This document shows positions 44,753 to 52,680 of a stretch of DNA of 64,000 bases, one piece after another. How positions within the stretch are numbered: the first letter of the stretch is position 1; the number at the start of each line of letters is the position of its first letter. The notes under the pieces were generated by a model. The model had not been told where the DNA came from, searched no databases, and saw only the letters and a list, made by a program, of their open reading frames with translations. The stretch is from assembly GCA_021324795.1 (NCBI GenBank), contig JAJPIK010000053.1, positions 1 through 64,000 of the forward strand, in the 5' to 3' direction. Both the position numbers and the translations under genes were made by a program. The stretch comes from Chloroflexota bacterium. Lineage in GTDB: Bacteria; Chloroflexota; UBA6077; FW602-bin22; CADDYW01.

Positions 44753-46108
44753 ATGCATCAGGGATTATCGACGGGAGGGCACCCCAGCCAGGTGCTGCTG
44801 CGGCTCAGCGTTCTCCTCGGGTTCACGGCGGGATTCAGCCTGGGTGTGGTCTTGCTGCTCGCCCAGGTTACCGGCCAGGCCACGGCCCTGCCCTGGACGG
44901 CGCTCACCCAGATCCATGGCCAGATCCAGATCGTTGGCTTCGTCGGCCTCTTCATTCTCGGCACCGCGTCGCAATTGCTGCCCGGCTTTCTGGCGCGTCC
45001 CCTCGAGCACCGGTCCCGGCTGGTTTTAGGAGGCGCACTGATCGCCGCTGGCCTCGTGCTCCGCGCTCTTAGCCAGCCATTTGCCGCGTCGCCGGTTCGG
45101 GCGATCGCCCTCGGGCTCTCCGGGATCGGCGAACTCGCCGGTCTGGTCCTCTGCCTCGCCGTCTACGCCCAGCTTCTCCGCCGGTCGATTCAACCGAGGG
45201 AGCTGTGGCGAACGATCGTCGCGCTCGGCTTTGGTTGCTTGGTGCTGAGTCTTATCGTGAACCTGGTGGCTGTCGGCGCCTTGATCGACGGAAGCGACGT
45301 CGTTCCCTGGAGTCTCGATGCGGCGCTCATCCAGCTCGAACTGTGGGGATTCGCGGTGCCGATCGTCTTCGGGGTCAGTCGGAAGATCTTACCGCGGTTC
45401 TTGCTCTTGCCTGCTCCAAATGACTGCGGCCTCCGTTGGAGCATACTTGGCTATCTCGGCGGCGTGGCGTTGATCTTCGTTGGCTGGCTGACGTCAGCAG
45501 TACTGCCGGTCAGCCCGGTCGGCAGGGATCTGCGAGTCGTCGGCGCGTGGGGACAGTTCGTGGGAGGCGTCGCGCTGGTGTGGTTCCTCCGCCTGGGGCG
45601 GCGGCCGGTCCGCCCCTCCGGGGCGCCCGAGGTCACTGAGCCGTTCCGCCGTTGGATTTACAGTGCCTTTGCCTGGCTGCTGCTGGCGAACGCTTTGGCC
45701 GCGATCTGGGCGGTCCGGACGTTGCTCGGTGGCCCGGAAGCGAGCTTCTTCGAGTTCACCGCCGAGCGGCACGCCCTCGCTCAAGGGTTCTTACTGTCGG
45801 TGATCGTTGCCTTCGGAGCCCGGATCCTGCCGGGATACTCGGCATGGGCGATCCGCCATCCTCGCTTGGTCGAAGCCAGCTTTGGCTGCGTGACGATCGG
45901 CGCGTTGCTGCGTGTCCTTGGTGAGAGCGGGGCCGGGGCAGCGCCGATGGCCGGGGCGGCAGCCGGCGCTGGTGGTACGCTTGGGACGCTCGGCTTTATT
46001 CTCTTCGCGCTTCCCTTGATCACGAGCCAAGCCCAGCCGGTCGCCGCACCGCGCAGAAATCCGAAGCCCACGCGGGAACGGTTGGCGCCAAGTGATCGGG
46101 GATCGTAG
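44753..46108 (+). CDS. nnrS: NnrS-family heme/copper membrane protein
   Basis: This 451-residue inner-membrane protein has about 12 helices. Conserved His-bearing segments TQIHGQIQIVGFVGLFILG and ERHALAQGFLLSVIVAFGARI match NnrS-type proteins, which relieve nitric oxide stress in denitrifiers. It is followed at 213 bp by a second, larger NnrS-type gene. It fits the local nitrogen-oxide theme. Confidence 0.82.
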   Translation: MHQGLSTGGHPSQVLLRLSVLLGFTAGFSLGVVLLLAQVTGQATALPWTALTQIHGQIQIVGFVGLFILGTASQLLPGFLARPLEHRSRLVLGGALIAAGLVLRALSQPFAASPVRAIALGLSGIGELAGLVLCLAVYAQLLRRSIQPRELWRTIVALGFGCLVLSLIVNLVAVGALIDGSDVVPWSLDAALIQLELWGFAVPIVFGVSRKILPRFLLLPAPNDCGLRWSILGYLGGVALIFVGWLTSAVLPVSPVGRDLRVVGAWGQFVGGVALVWFLRLGRRPVRPSGAPEVTEPFRRWIYSAFAWLLLANALAAIWAVRTLLGGPEASFFEFTAERHALAQGFLLSVIVAFGARILPGYSAWAIRHPRLVEASFGCVTIGALLRVLGESGAGAAPMAGAAAGAGGTLGTLGFILFALPLITSQAQPVAAPRRNPKPTRERLAPSDRGS

Positions 46109-46183
46109 CTTGCGCACTCGCGCCTGAACGTTCACTGAATTCGCGCTCACCACAGATCGCGCACCGCGTTGCCGAGAATCGCG

Positions 46184-46197
46184 GTGACAAAAGTCAC
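46184..46197. promoter_or_regulatory. Palindromic TGAC-N4-GTCA site before second nnrS gene
   Basis: GTGACAAAAGTCAC is a perfect palindrome apart from its A-run and fits a Crp/Fnr/DNR-type half-site pair. The flanking GGC-N-CT is shared with the site at 44513. It lies 125 bp before the GTG at 46322. Confidence 0.5.
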
Positions 46198-46321
46198 GGC
46201 GCTGTAAGGCCAGCACCAAGTAACATTGCCGGCTAGTAACTCGTAACCAGTGATCCGTGGGCAGCGACCAGGATCCTGATGGGGCCCTCCTGGTCACTGC
46301 TCACGGAAGGAGAGATCAGTC

Positions 46322-48352
46322 GTGGAAAGAGGGCAGAATGCCCCAGCGCCGCCTCGGATCGGCCCGGGGACGTCGGTTCGGGAGATTATGACCCGCTATC
46401 CGGCCGTCGAGTCAATCTTCGAGCGCCATGGCTTGCTCGGCTGCGGCGGACCAAACGGGCCGCAGGAGCCGGTCGCCTTCTTTGCGCGGGTGCATCAGGT
46501 CGATCCGGAAGGGCTCCTGGCCGAGCTCAATCGCTACGTGGCGGAGCACGGGCCGGAAGCAGCGGTCCCCGCGGCCCCACCGGCTCAGCCCCGCGCCGTC
46601 TACCCGTACTTTCTCGTGACCAGCCTGCTGGTTGCGCTGCTGCTCGGCTTTACGACCGGTAGCCTCGCTCTCGCCTCGGCGGCGCTGGGCTGGGGCTTGC
46701 CTTCCGTCAACTGGTTGACGTTCATTCAGACCCACGGGCGCCTTCAGCTTTACGGCTTCGCCGGTCTTTTCGTCTTCGGCGTGGCCTATCACGTCGTGCC
46801 GCGCTTCGTCGCCGTCCCCCTTGCCTATCCTCGCCTGGCCGTGCTTTCGTACATCTTCGTGGTGATCGGCGTGGCGGCGAGTGCGACCCAGGCGATTACC
46901 GTCGGCAATCTCGCCCTGACCCATCTGATCTTCACGGGGGGCCTCACCGCTTTGCTCCTCGCTGCGCTTTGCTATCTGGCTGTTCTGATCGGGACGGTTC
47001 GGTCGGGCCCGACGATCCCCCTGCCGATCAGCATGGTTCTGGTCGCCGCGCTCTGGCTGCTCGTCGGGACGGTCGGGGAAGTCGTGTTGGGTGCGCTGAG
47101 TCAGCCGGGGCAGGCGATTTTTGCGCCGGCCGAAGAGCCTGCTCTGGAAGCCGTGCTCGAAGGTTTTCTCGTCGTCACCGCGCTCGGAGTTTCCCTGCGC
47201 ACGCTCCCGGTCTTCGGCGGCCTCCCGAAGCTTCGCGAAGCGGTCGTTTCTCCCGTCCTGCTGACCTTCCAAGCTGGTCTGGTCGCCCTGATTGGCGGCA
47301 TGACGCTGGTCGGTCCGGCGCAGGCTTCCGCCTTCGGCCAGCCGCTCGCTGCGATCGGTGCGCTGATTCTCTTCGGCGCAGCGCTCGCTTTCGTCTGGGG
47401 CCTGCGGCTCTACGAGCACGCCACCCTACCGGTGGCGGAGCTGGGAACCGGCCACGGCTGGCTGCGGGCGATTCGCACGGCGTATTTCTGGCTGCTCGTC
47501 GGCACCGGTCTGCAAGCGATCGCGACAGTTCAGGCTGCGCTGACCAACGACGGTATCTCCTGGGGCATCCTGAACGCGGCGCGTCACGCCCTGGCGCTCG
47601 GCTTTGTCACTTTGCTGATCGTCGGCATGGCCTCGCGGGTGGTGCCGGTCTTTGCCGGCAAGCCGCTTTGGAAGCCGTGGCTCGTCGATGTTGCCACGGT
47701 CTGTCTGGCCGGGAGCGTTCTCCTGCGCGTCCCGCTCGAGGCGCTGGTACCGTATGGCACCTCGGCGATCGCCGACCCCGTATTGGCGGCCTCCGGACCG
47801 CTCGCCCTCACCGGCCTGATCGCTTTCGCCTTGAACTTCGCGATGACGATGGCGCGCCGGGAGCCGAAGGTTCGGGCCACGGCCGTCGTACCAAGCGCCG
47901 AGGTCCAGCGACCGCTCCGGGAAGACGATCTCCTAGCTCTGGTCCTTCGGCGACCGGGCGGCTTGTCGGCGCTGCTCGGCGCGGGCCTGACTTTTCTGGC
48001 CGACCCCGGCCAGCGCGCCGTCGCTGCGCGATCCCTGACGATTGCCCAGGCCGCCCGGCGTGCCGACCGGGACCCGGCCGAGGTCCTGGCGCGACTCAAC
48101 CGTGTCTTGCTGCCCGCCGCCAGTCGGCCGGAGGTGGATCCGGACCAGACGGTGGCCGCCGTTCTTACCCGCTGGCCGGAGACGCTCGACGTCTTCCTGC
48201 ACCACGGCTTTACGCCCCTGGCTGATCCAGTCTTGCGTGAGCGCCTGGCGTCGACAATCTCGGTCCGTCAAGCGGCCACCGCCCACGGCGTCGATCTCGA
48301 AGCGCTGGTTGCCGATCTGACCCGAGCCATTGAGCGGCCGGATCGGGGATAG
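46322..48352 (+). CDS. DUF1858-NnrS-DUF1858-DUF1858 fusion membrane protein
   Basis: This 676-residue protein starts with a DUF1858/ScdA_N-like domain (about 10-80: SVREIMTRYPAVESIFERHGL, then GCGG), continues with a 12-helix NnrS core (about 95-510: TFIQTHGRLQLYGFAGLFVFG, ARHALALGFVTLLIVGMASRV) and ends with two further DUF1858-like units (about 535-600 and 610-670: VLTRWPETLDVFLHHGFTPLADP). The GTG at 46322 follows AAGGAGAG. The additional helical domains are likely cytoplasmic sensors or protein contacts. The fusion is unusual; see findings. Confidence 0.8.
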   Translation: MERGQNAPAPPRIGPGTSVREIMTRYPAVESIFERHGLLGCGGPNGPQEPVAFFARVHQVDPEGLLAELNRYVAEHGPEAAVPAAPPAQPRAVYPYFLVTSLLVALLLGFTTGSLALASAALGWGLPSVNWLTFIQTHGRLQLYGFAGLFVFGVAYHVVPRFVAVPLAYPRLAVLSYIFVVIGVAASATQAITVGNLALTHLIFTGGLTALLLAALCYLAVLIGTVRSGPTIPLPISMVLVAALWLLVGTVGEVVLGALSQPGQAIFAPAEEPALEAVLEGFLVVTALGVSLRTLPVFGGLPKLREAVVSPVLLTFQAGLVALIGGMTLVGPAQASAFGQPLAAIGALILFGAALAFVWGLRLYEHATLPVAELGTGHGWLRAIRTAYFWLLVGTGLQAIATVQAALTNDGISWGILNAARHALALGFVTLLIVGMASRVVPVFAGKPLWKPWLVDVATVCLAGSVLLRVPLEALVPYGTSAIADPVLAASGPLALTGLIAFALNFAMTMARREPKVRATAVVPSAEVQRPLREDDLLALVLRRPGGLSALLGAGLTFLADPGQRAVAARSLTIAQAARRADRDPAEVLARLNRVLLPAASRPEVDPDQTVAAVLTRWPETLDVFLHHGFTPLADPVLRERLASTISVRQAATAHGVDLEALVADLTRAIERPDRG

Positions 48353-48361
48353 AACGAAACC

Positions 48362-48442
48362 GCAGAGGCGCAGAGGTTTGAAATTTCCTCTCCCTCTGGG
48401 AGAGGGTTAGAGCTTGCCCTGAGCGGAGCGAAGGGGTGAGGG
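48362..48442. repeat. Composite dispersed repeat
   Basis: Short units typical of interspersed repeats occur in a row: a CCGCAGAGGCGCAGAGG unit, a hairpin CCTCTCCCTCTGGGAGAGG and GCCCTGAGCGGAGCGAAGGG. The stretch lies between the NnrS-type gene and sufT and does not code. Confidence 0.65.
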
Positions 48443-48479
48443 CTACCTACGGCCTGTCGATCATGCTGGAGAACTACAC

Positions 48480-48800
48480 ATGAGCACATTGAACACCGTT
48501 GTCACGCTGGAAGACGTTATCACTGAATTGAGCTACGTCTACGATCCGGAGATCGGCCTCGACATCGTTAGTCTTGGCCTGGTCTACGAGGTTGCAATCG
48601 AGGAAGACACTGTCAAGGTGTGGATGACCCTGACGACACCGGAATGCCCGGTCGGTCCGATGATTGAGGCCGACGTCCGCCGAGTGCTCCTCGCGCTACC
48701 GCTGGTGAAGAACGTCGAGGTCGATTTCGTCTGGGATCCCCCCTGGGACTGGACCATGCTAAGTCCCGAGGCGAAGGAAACGCTCGGAATTGTTGAGTAA
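48480..48800 (+). CDS. sufT: SufT/MIP18-type Fe-S assembly factor (DUF59)
   Basis: This 106-residue protein helps mature iron-sulfur proteins. ELSYVYDPEIGLDIVSLGLVYEV and MTLTTPECPVGPMIE (with the family's conserved Cys), and VWDPPWDWTMLSPEAKE at the end are diagnostic. It fits the Fe-S-rich oxidoreductase and SufR-like regulator nearby. Confidence 0.93.
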   Translation: MSTLNTVVTLEDVITELSYVYDPEIGLDIVSLGLVYEVAIEEDTVKVWMTLTTPECPVGPMIEADVRRVLLALPLVKNVEVDFVWDPPWDWTMLSPEAKETLGIVE

Positions 48801-48985
48801 TCCGCTCGCCGACGGCTAGGTGGCTTGGTGCAATGGTCACGGCGGTAGGATTGAGTGGTCGTTGCACGTGGAGGACATTCTCACGGGTGGAGCAGCTTCA
48901 GCGCCGCGGGAGCCAGCCCCTGATCGTGCAAAACTGAGACAGCACGATTCTCCCTTGACTGGCCCCGAAGCAAAGTGACTTTCTG

Positions 48986-49651
48986 CTAATCTTGGGCTGG
49001 TGCTGATGCCTTGAGATCGATCACGAAGCGGCAGCGTATCTCGCCATGGCGATCACAGCATTCCTGCACTTTCCCCTGACCGAGCAGCGTTTCAATCAAG
49101 GCCTGGGTCAGCGCACAAGCCTGCCCGTGCACGGCAACGACCGCGACGAGGGGGCAACTGTAACCGGTGAGGATGAACTGCCCGTTCTGCTCCTCGACCT
49201 CGAGAACCCCGCCGAGCTCGTTGATCACCTCGGCGACGGAGTCGACTCGGGCGCGATCCGAGGTAGCCGACACACATGTCGCTCGTTCGCGTCCGAGCTG
49301 CTGGCCAGTCTCCCAGAGCAGGTCCGTCAATTCACTTTCCCCGTGCCGCTCCTTTACCTTTTGGAGCAGCGCCGACAGGACGGCTGCGTAAGGCTTGGCG
49401 AGGAACTGGTCGGCGAACGGCGTCAGCGCGTAGGTGGTCGCTGGCCGGCGCGCGGTTGGTCGCTGGCCCTGGGGCGTGACCAACCGGTCGCGTTCGAGCG
49501 TCGCGAGGTGCATGCGCACCGCGTTGCTGGTTAGGTCCAGCGCGCTGGCGAGCTCGGGGACGGTCAGGGAACCACGGCGCAGCAGAGCCAGAATCCGGAG
49601 CTTGGTCGGACCCGGCTGCCCCGCGATGGCCACCTTCCCAGTGTTATCCAT
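48986..49651 (-). CDS. SufR-like Fe-S winged-helix repressor
   Basis: This 221-residue ArsR/DeoR-type regulator has an N-terminal winged helix (LTVPELASALDLTSNAVRMHLATLERDRLV) and a C-terminal ligand domain with Cys at SCPL, ACAL, CC and CRF, the spacing of the first two being C-x12-C as in SufR. It probably senses Fe-S status or nitric oxide through a labile cluster. It is divergent from the DoxX gene across an AT-rich palindrome. Confidence 0.82.
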   Translation of the reverse strand: MDNTGKVAIAGQPGPTKLRILALLRRGSLTVPELASALDLTSNAVRMHLATLERDRLVTPQGQRPTARRPATTYALTPFADQFLAKPYAAVLSALLQKVKERHGESELTDLLWETGQQLGRERATCVSATSDRARVDSVAEVINELGGVLEVEEQNGQFILTGYSCPLVAVVAVHGQACALTQALIETLLGQGKVQECCDRHGEIRCRFVIDLKASAPAQD

Positions 49652-49700
49652 CGAACCTCCGGTTCGATTCTAGCAGCCCGCGCGGAATTTGTAAATAAGA

Positions 49701-49739
49701 CAATAAAATTATTGACTTTATGTGCTTAAGTGCTACGAT
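49701..49739 (+). promoter_or_regulatory. AT-rich palindrome over a divergent promoter
   Basis: CAATAAAATTATTG (49701-49714) is a perfect 14-bp inverted repeat that overlaps TTGACT (49712-49717); TACGAT follows after 16 bp (49734-49739). It sits between the SufR-like gene and the DoxX gene, so it is a candidate operator-promoter. It is by far the most AT-rich stretch of the neighbourhood. Confidence 0.6.
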
Positions 49740-49828
49740 GGCAGTAATGAGTGATCGATCCTCAGCGCTAGCTCGGGGAGTCAAATGTCCCGAGTGATTT
49801 CACACGACTCGGAACTAGAGGGAAGACA

Positions 49829-50317
49829 ATGAGTAACCTAACGACGCGCAGCTTAGCCAATGCGGTTGGTCAAGCGTTTTGGATCATGCGAGTGACCTTC
49901 ACGATTGCCCCGATTCTGTTTGGCCTCGACAAGTTCTTCAACCTCCTAGTGGATTGGCCAAAGTATCTCGCCCCCTGGATTCCGGCCCTCCTCCACGTCA
50001 GCCCGCAAACCTTCATGTATGGAGTGGGCGTCGTCGAGATCGTCGCCGGTATTCTGGTTGCGATCTGGCCACAGTTTTTCGCTTACGTCGTGACCCTGTG
50101 GCTGTGGGGTATCATCGTCAACCTGCTGACCATTCCGGGGTACTACGACGTCGCGCTGCGTGACTTTGGCCTTTCGCTGGGGGCGCTCACCCTCGGCCGG
50201 CTAGCCTGGCTACACCATCTCGAGACGCAGCAGTCGACCACGGTCGAGGCGAGCGTCGCGTTTGGATCTCCCGTCTCGCTCTCCGTTGAGAAGGATCGGC
50301 CAGCGAAGCGTGCTTGA
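49829..50317 (+). CDS. DoxX-like membrane protein
   Basis: This 162-residue protein has four helices and the DoxX-type pattern (RVTFTIAPILFGLDKFFNLLVDW, YGVGVVEIVAGILVAIWP, LRDFGLSLGALTLGRLAW). Family members act in thiosulfate:quinone oxidoreductases or in redox membrane complexes; which applies here is open. It is divergent from the SufR-like gene, suggesting control by it. Confidence 0.85.
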   Translation: MSNLTTRSLANAVGQAFWIMRVTFTIAPILFGLDKFFNLLVDWPKYLAPWIPALLHVSPQTFMYGVGVVEIVAGILVAIWPQFFAYVVTLWLWGIIVNLLTIPGYYDVALRDFGLSLGALTLGRLAWLHHLETQQSTTVEASVAFGSPVSLSVEKDRPAKRA

Positions 50318-50341
50318 CATCGGCGCCGCGACGTAAACGGA

Positions 50342-50396
50342 GAAGGAGTCGATCGTTCCAGCCGACCGCGCATCAAGCGCTGCGACCGACTCCTTC
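50342..50396. terminator. Hairpin between convergent genes
   Basis: GAAGGAGTCG (50342-50351) and CGACTCCTTC (50387-50396) pair perfectly and extend with one mismatch. It lies between the convergent DoxX and selenoprotein-candidate genes. No T-run follows. Confidence 0.45.
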
Positions 50397-50428
50397 CTGC
50401 CATGCGTCCCCGTTTCCCGGTATCATGA

Positions 50429-50971
50429 TCATCCTGGTCGATAGAAGCCTTGCGATTCGACGAGGAAAGCCCGGTTGAAGCGCGCGCGATAGTTCTCCAT
50501 CGCTGCCGTCGCGGCCAGCTCGACGAGCTGCGGCTCGGAGAAGTAACGATGGGCTTCCGCGAAGACCGCGTCTGACACCTCGGCAGGCGTATTGGTCATC
50601 CCCTCGGCAAACGCGAGCGCGGCTTTTTCCTCGGGACTAAACAGGCCACTGCTGGCATAGTGCTCGACGGATGCGATCTTTTCTCGTGATGCGCCGGCTC
50701 TGCTGCTCCCGACAGCATTCGTATCCATTCAGAAGGGACAGCCCACCATTTGGGCGACCCGCAGGCAGACCAACGACCGCAACTGGGCGGGAAGGGTATG
50801 GCTGCGAGCGGGAGCGGCGCCCAGGGCCCGGCTGGCTTCGAGGATCGGGGGACAATAGGCCTGAATCCCGTAAGGGATTAATGGCTTGCCAAATGCCCGC
50901 TCGACTTGCTCGAGCTGCGCCCGTACCTCCGGGGTGACCTCGTTTTTGGTGAGGGGGCGGATGCGTGACAT
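50429..50971 (-). CDS. Candidate selenoprotein: AhpD/carboxymuconolactone decarboxylase-like, CxxU
   Basis: Read through one in-frame TGA (50729-50731), this frame gives one complete 180-residue CMD/AhpD-like protein. The N-terminal half ends LRSLVCLRVAQMVGC-P-F, the TGA falls exactly where the second Cys of the CxxC redox motif belongs, and the family sequence resumes at once with MDTNAV and continues to the usual end (FAEGMT, VELAATAAMENYRARFNRAFL). So the motif is C78-P-F-U81. AhpD-like proteins with Cys/Sec motifs are known thiol peroxidase-type enzymes. The ATG at 50971 follows AAGGAG by six bases. Without recoding, two useless halves would result. It is divergent from the DUF2249 operon. 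Confidence 0.82.
50701..50717 (-). promoter_or_regulatory. SECIS-like hairpin just after the UGA
   Basis: Eleven bases after the UGA the message forms TGCTG-T...G-CAGCA: five Watson-Crick pairs plus a closing U-G pair around a CGGGA loop. The distance to the loop (17 bases) and a G near its 5' side fit known bacterial SECIS elements bound by SelB. Confidence 0.6.
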
Positions 50972-51011
50972 CAAGAGCTCCTTTGTGCAGACGATCTGCC
51001 AGATATTCTAT

Positions 51012-51063
51012 CGCTCGCTCCAACTTCAGCAAGAGGTGGACTCTTTGTTCCAGCGCAAAGACG
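51012..51063 (+). repeat. 52-bp direct repeat, copy 1
   Basis: These 52 bp recur at 54494-54545 with 50 identities. This copy lies in the divergent region between the selenoprotein candidate and the DUF2249 gene. It contains a small hairpin (AAGAG-GTGGA-CTCTT). Confidence 0.8.
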
Positions 51064-51172
51064 CGTACGTGAAGGAGGTTTAGTCTTGGAGGCATGCCAG
51101 GGGCGACGAGCGCCCTGCCCGATCACGAGAAAGACCAACTAAAATACATTCCGAAAGGACGTATGAGTAACG

Positions 51173-51412
51173 ATGCCAGAGACACAGACCAAGACCTTGG
51201 ACGTTCGAGAGATTCCCCCTCGTCAGCGTCATACCTTGATCTTCCAGATGTTTATCGAGCTACCAGCCGGCGGCGCGTTTACGCTGGTCAACGACCATGA
51301 TCCGAAACCGCTGTACTATCAGTTCAATTTTGAGAAAGCGGGTCAGTTCACCTGGGAATACGAGGAAGAAGGTCCGGAGGTTTGGCGCGTTCGGATCGGA
51401 AAAGTAGTGTAA
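51173..51412 (+). CDS. DUF2249 domain protein
   Basis: This 79-residue protein is a complete DUF2249 domain: LDVREIPPRQRHTLIFQMF, FTLVNDHDPKPLYYQFN and a terminal EVWRVRIGK. The domain has a TusA-like fold and is found near NO and anaerobic respiration genes, often with DUF1858 or hemerythrin partners. It begins an operon with the ScdA_N-like gene (1-bp gap) and a Crp/Fnr gene. Confidence 0.93.
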   Translation: MPETQTKTLDVREIPPRQRHTLIFQMFIELPAGGAFTLVNDHDPKPLYYQFNFEKAGQFTWEYEEEGPEVWRVRIGKVV

Positions 51413-51413
51413 A

Positions 51414-51656
51414 ATGATTACTGCCGAGTGAACCGTTAACGAAGTTGTTGGCGCTTATCCGAAGACCTTACCGATCTTTGGTCGTTACGGAATCGATTGT
51501 TGTTGCGGCGGACTGAAAACCCTGGGCGAAGTGGCGACCATCCATAGCCTGCCATTAGATCAGTTGCTTGCCGATCTCGCCCGCGTCGTCAATCCGCCAG
51601 CGCCGGTCAGCTTCGACGTCTGTCCCGATCTGCAGGCGAGAAATGATCGGCGATAG
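51414..51656 (+). CDS. ScdA_N (DUF542)-like protein with in-frame UGA at codon 6
   Basis: The frame from the ATG at 51414 reads MITAE, a TGA (51429-51431), then TVNEVVGAYPKTLPIFGRYG, IDCCCGGLKTLGEVA and so on to the TAG at 51654. The body is a full ScdA_N/DUF542 domain with its CCxGG-type motif. No ATG, GTG or TTG lies between the TGA and the conserved core, so it can only be made by readthrough or an unusual start, unless it is a fresh nonsense mutation. The related gene at 54605 has ITADTKVEELI, which aligns the TGA with a Thr. Tight spacing to both neighbours implies co-transcription. Annotated as coding or possible pseudogene. Confidence 0.6.
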
Positions 51657-51670
51657 TTAGGGAGACGTTT

Positions 51671-52414
51671 ATGACGGCGACAGCGCGGCCGGGCGCCGTT
51701 TGGCCGTGGGACGAAGCGGGGCGTAGCAAGTTTCTCGCAACCCTCCCGCTCTTCCGTGAGCTTACGCCGGAGGTGGTCCACCGATTCGCCGCCGTGATCC
51801 AACCGCGAGCAATTCGGCGCGGCGAAGCGGTCTTTCTGGAAGGCGAGGAAGCCAGCGCGTTCCACGTGCTTGCCGTGGGGCGGGTCAAGCTGGTCCGCGA
51901 AACTGACGAAGGACAGGAAGTGATCCTGCGACTTATCCAGGTCGGCGAGGTCTTCGGCGGGGCCGGCATCTGGGGCGAGCCGCGCTATCCCGCCAGCGCT
52001 TTCGCCCAGGAAGACTCCATCATCCTCCAGTTGTCGACTCCGACCTTCATCACGCTGCTCCACGCCCATCCGGAGATCGCGTTTGCGATCATTCGCCTGT
52101 TAGCCGGGCGCCTGCGCGATGCCGAGGCCCGAATTCGGGATCTGCAGACCGCTCAGGTTGAGCAGCGGATTGCCAACGTTCTGCTGCGTCTCGCCGGCAA
52201 GACTGGCGTCAAGACCGCGACGGGAATCAAGATCGGCATTCCCCTGACCCGTCAGGATCTTGCCGAGTTGTCCGGCACGACGCTGAGCACCGCCAGCCGC
52301 ACCCTCAGTGGCTGGCATCAGCAGGGCATCATCCAGGCTGGTCGCGAGCGCGTCACGATCCTCCAGCCGCACGCCCTTGTCGCGATCTCCGAAAAGATCC
52401 CCGACGAGGAATAG
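51671..52414 (+). CDS. Crp/Fnr family regulator
   Basis: This 247-residue regulator has the cyclic-nucleotide fold (about 20-140) and a winged helix with LTRQDLAELSGTTLSTASRTL. It contains no Cys, so it does not bind an FNR-type cluster; heme (DNR-like) or another ligand is possible. It is third in an operon with DUF2249 and ScdA_N-type genes and may control the cluster. Confidence 0.9.
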   Translation: MTATARPGAVWPWDEAGRSKFLATLPLFRELTPEVVHRFAAVIQPRAIRRGEAVFLEGEEASAFHVLAVGRVKLVRETDEGQEVILRLIQVGEVFGGAGIWGEPRYPASAFAQEDSIILQLSTPTFITLLHAHPEIAFAIIRLLAGRLRDAEARIRDLQTAQVEQRIANVLLRLAGKTGVKTATGIKIGIPLTRQDLAELSGTTLSTASRTLSGWHQQGIIQAGRERVTILQPHALVAISEKIPDEE

Positions 52415-52479
52415 CTTCTGCTCCTGATCGGCCCAGCCGTGAAGCCGCCATCCCGTGGTCTCGCTGGACTTTTGCCTCG

Positions 52480-52680
52480 TCACCAGGCAGCATGATCAGA
52501 AAAGTGGTGCCCGACTAAGTCTGCTTTACCAGCATCGAGTGGCTTGATCATCTCGAGTTCCGAGCCGAGCCCGGTCCGAACACGGCGCAAGCGATCGCCA
52601 GGCGTCGCCTTCTCGCCCGTTGAGAGATCCAGCACGACAATGATCATAGGCATCGACCATTCCGGTACCGTCGAACTCAA
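52480..52680 (-). CDS. Hypothetical small protein after DUF488 gene
   Basis: A 66-codon frame starts with TTG overlapping the DUF488 stop (TTGA). It contains MPMIIVVLDLSTGEKATPGDRL, split here as MPMIIVVLDLS and GEKATPGDRL, of no family known to me. Coupling geometry is its main support; it may be chance. Confidence 0.3.
   Translation of the reverse strand: MSSTVPEWSMPMIIVVLDLSTGEKATPGDRLRRVRTGLGSELEMIKPLDAGKADLVGHHFSDHAAW

Noticed and set aside
44676-44753. 25-codon frame overlapping the first nnrS start
   Set aside because: Coupling geometry is suggestive, but there is no recognisable sequence or clear need for it.
46412-47419. 335-codon minus-strand frame inside the NnrS fusion
   Set aside because: Low-complexity charged antisense shadow of a membrane protein gene with no motif of its own.
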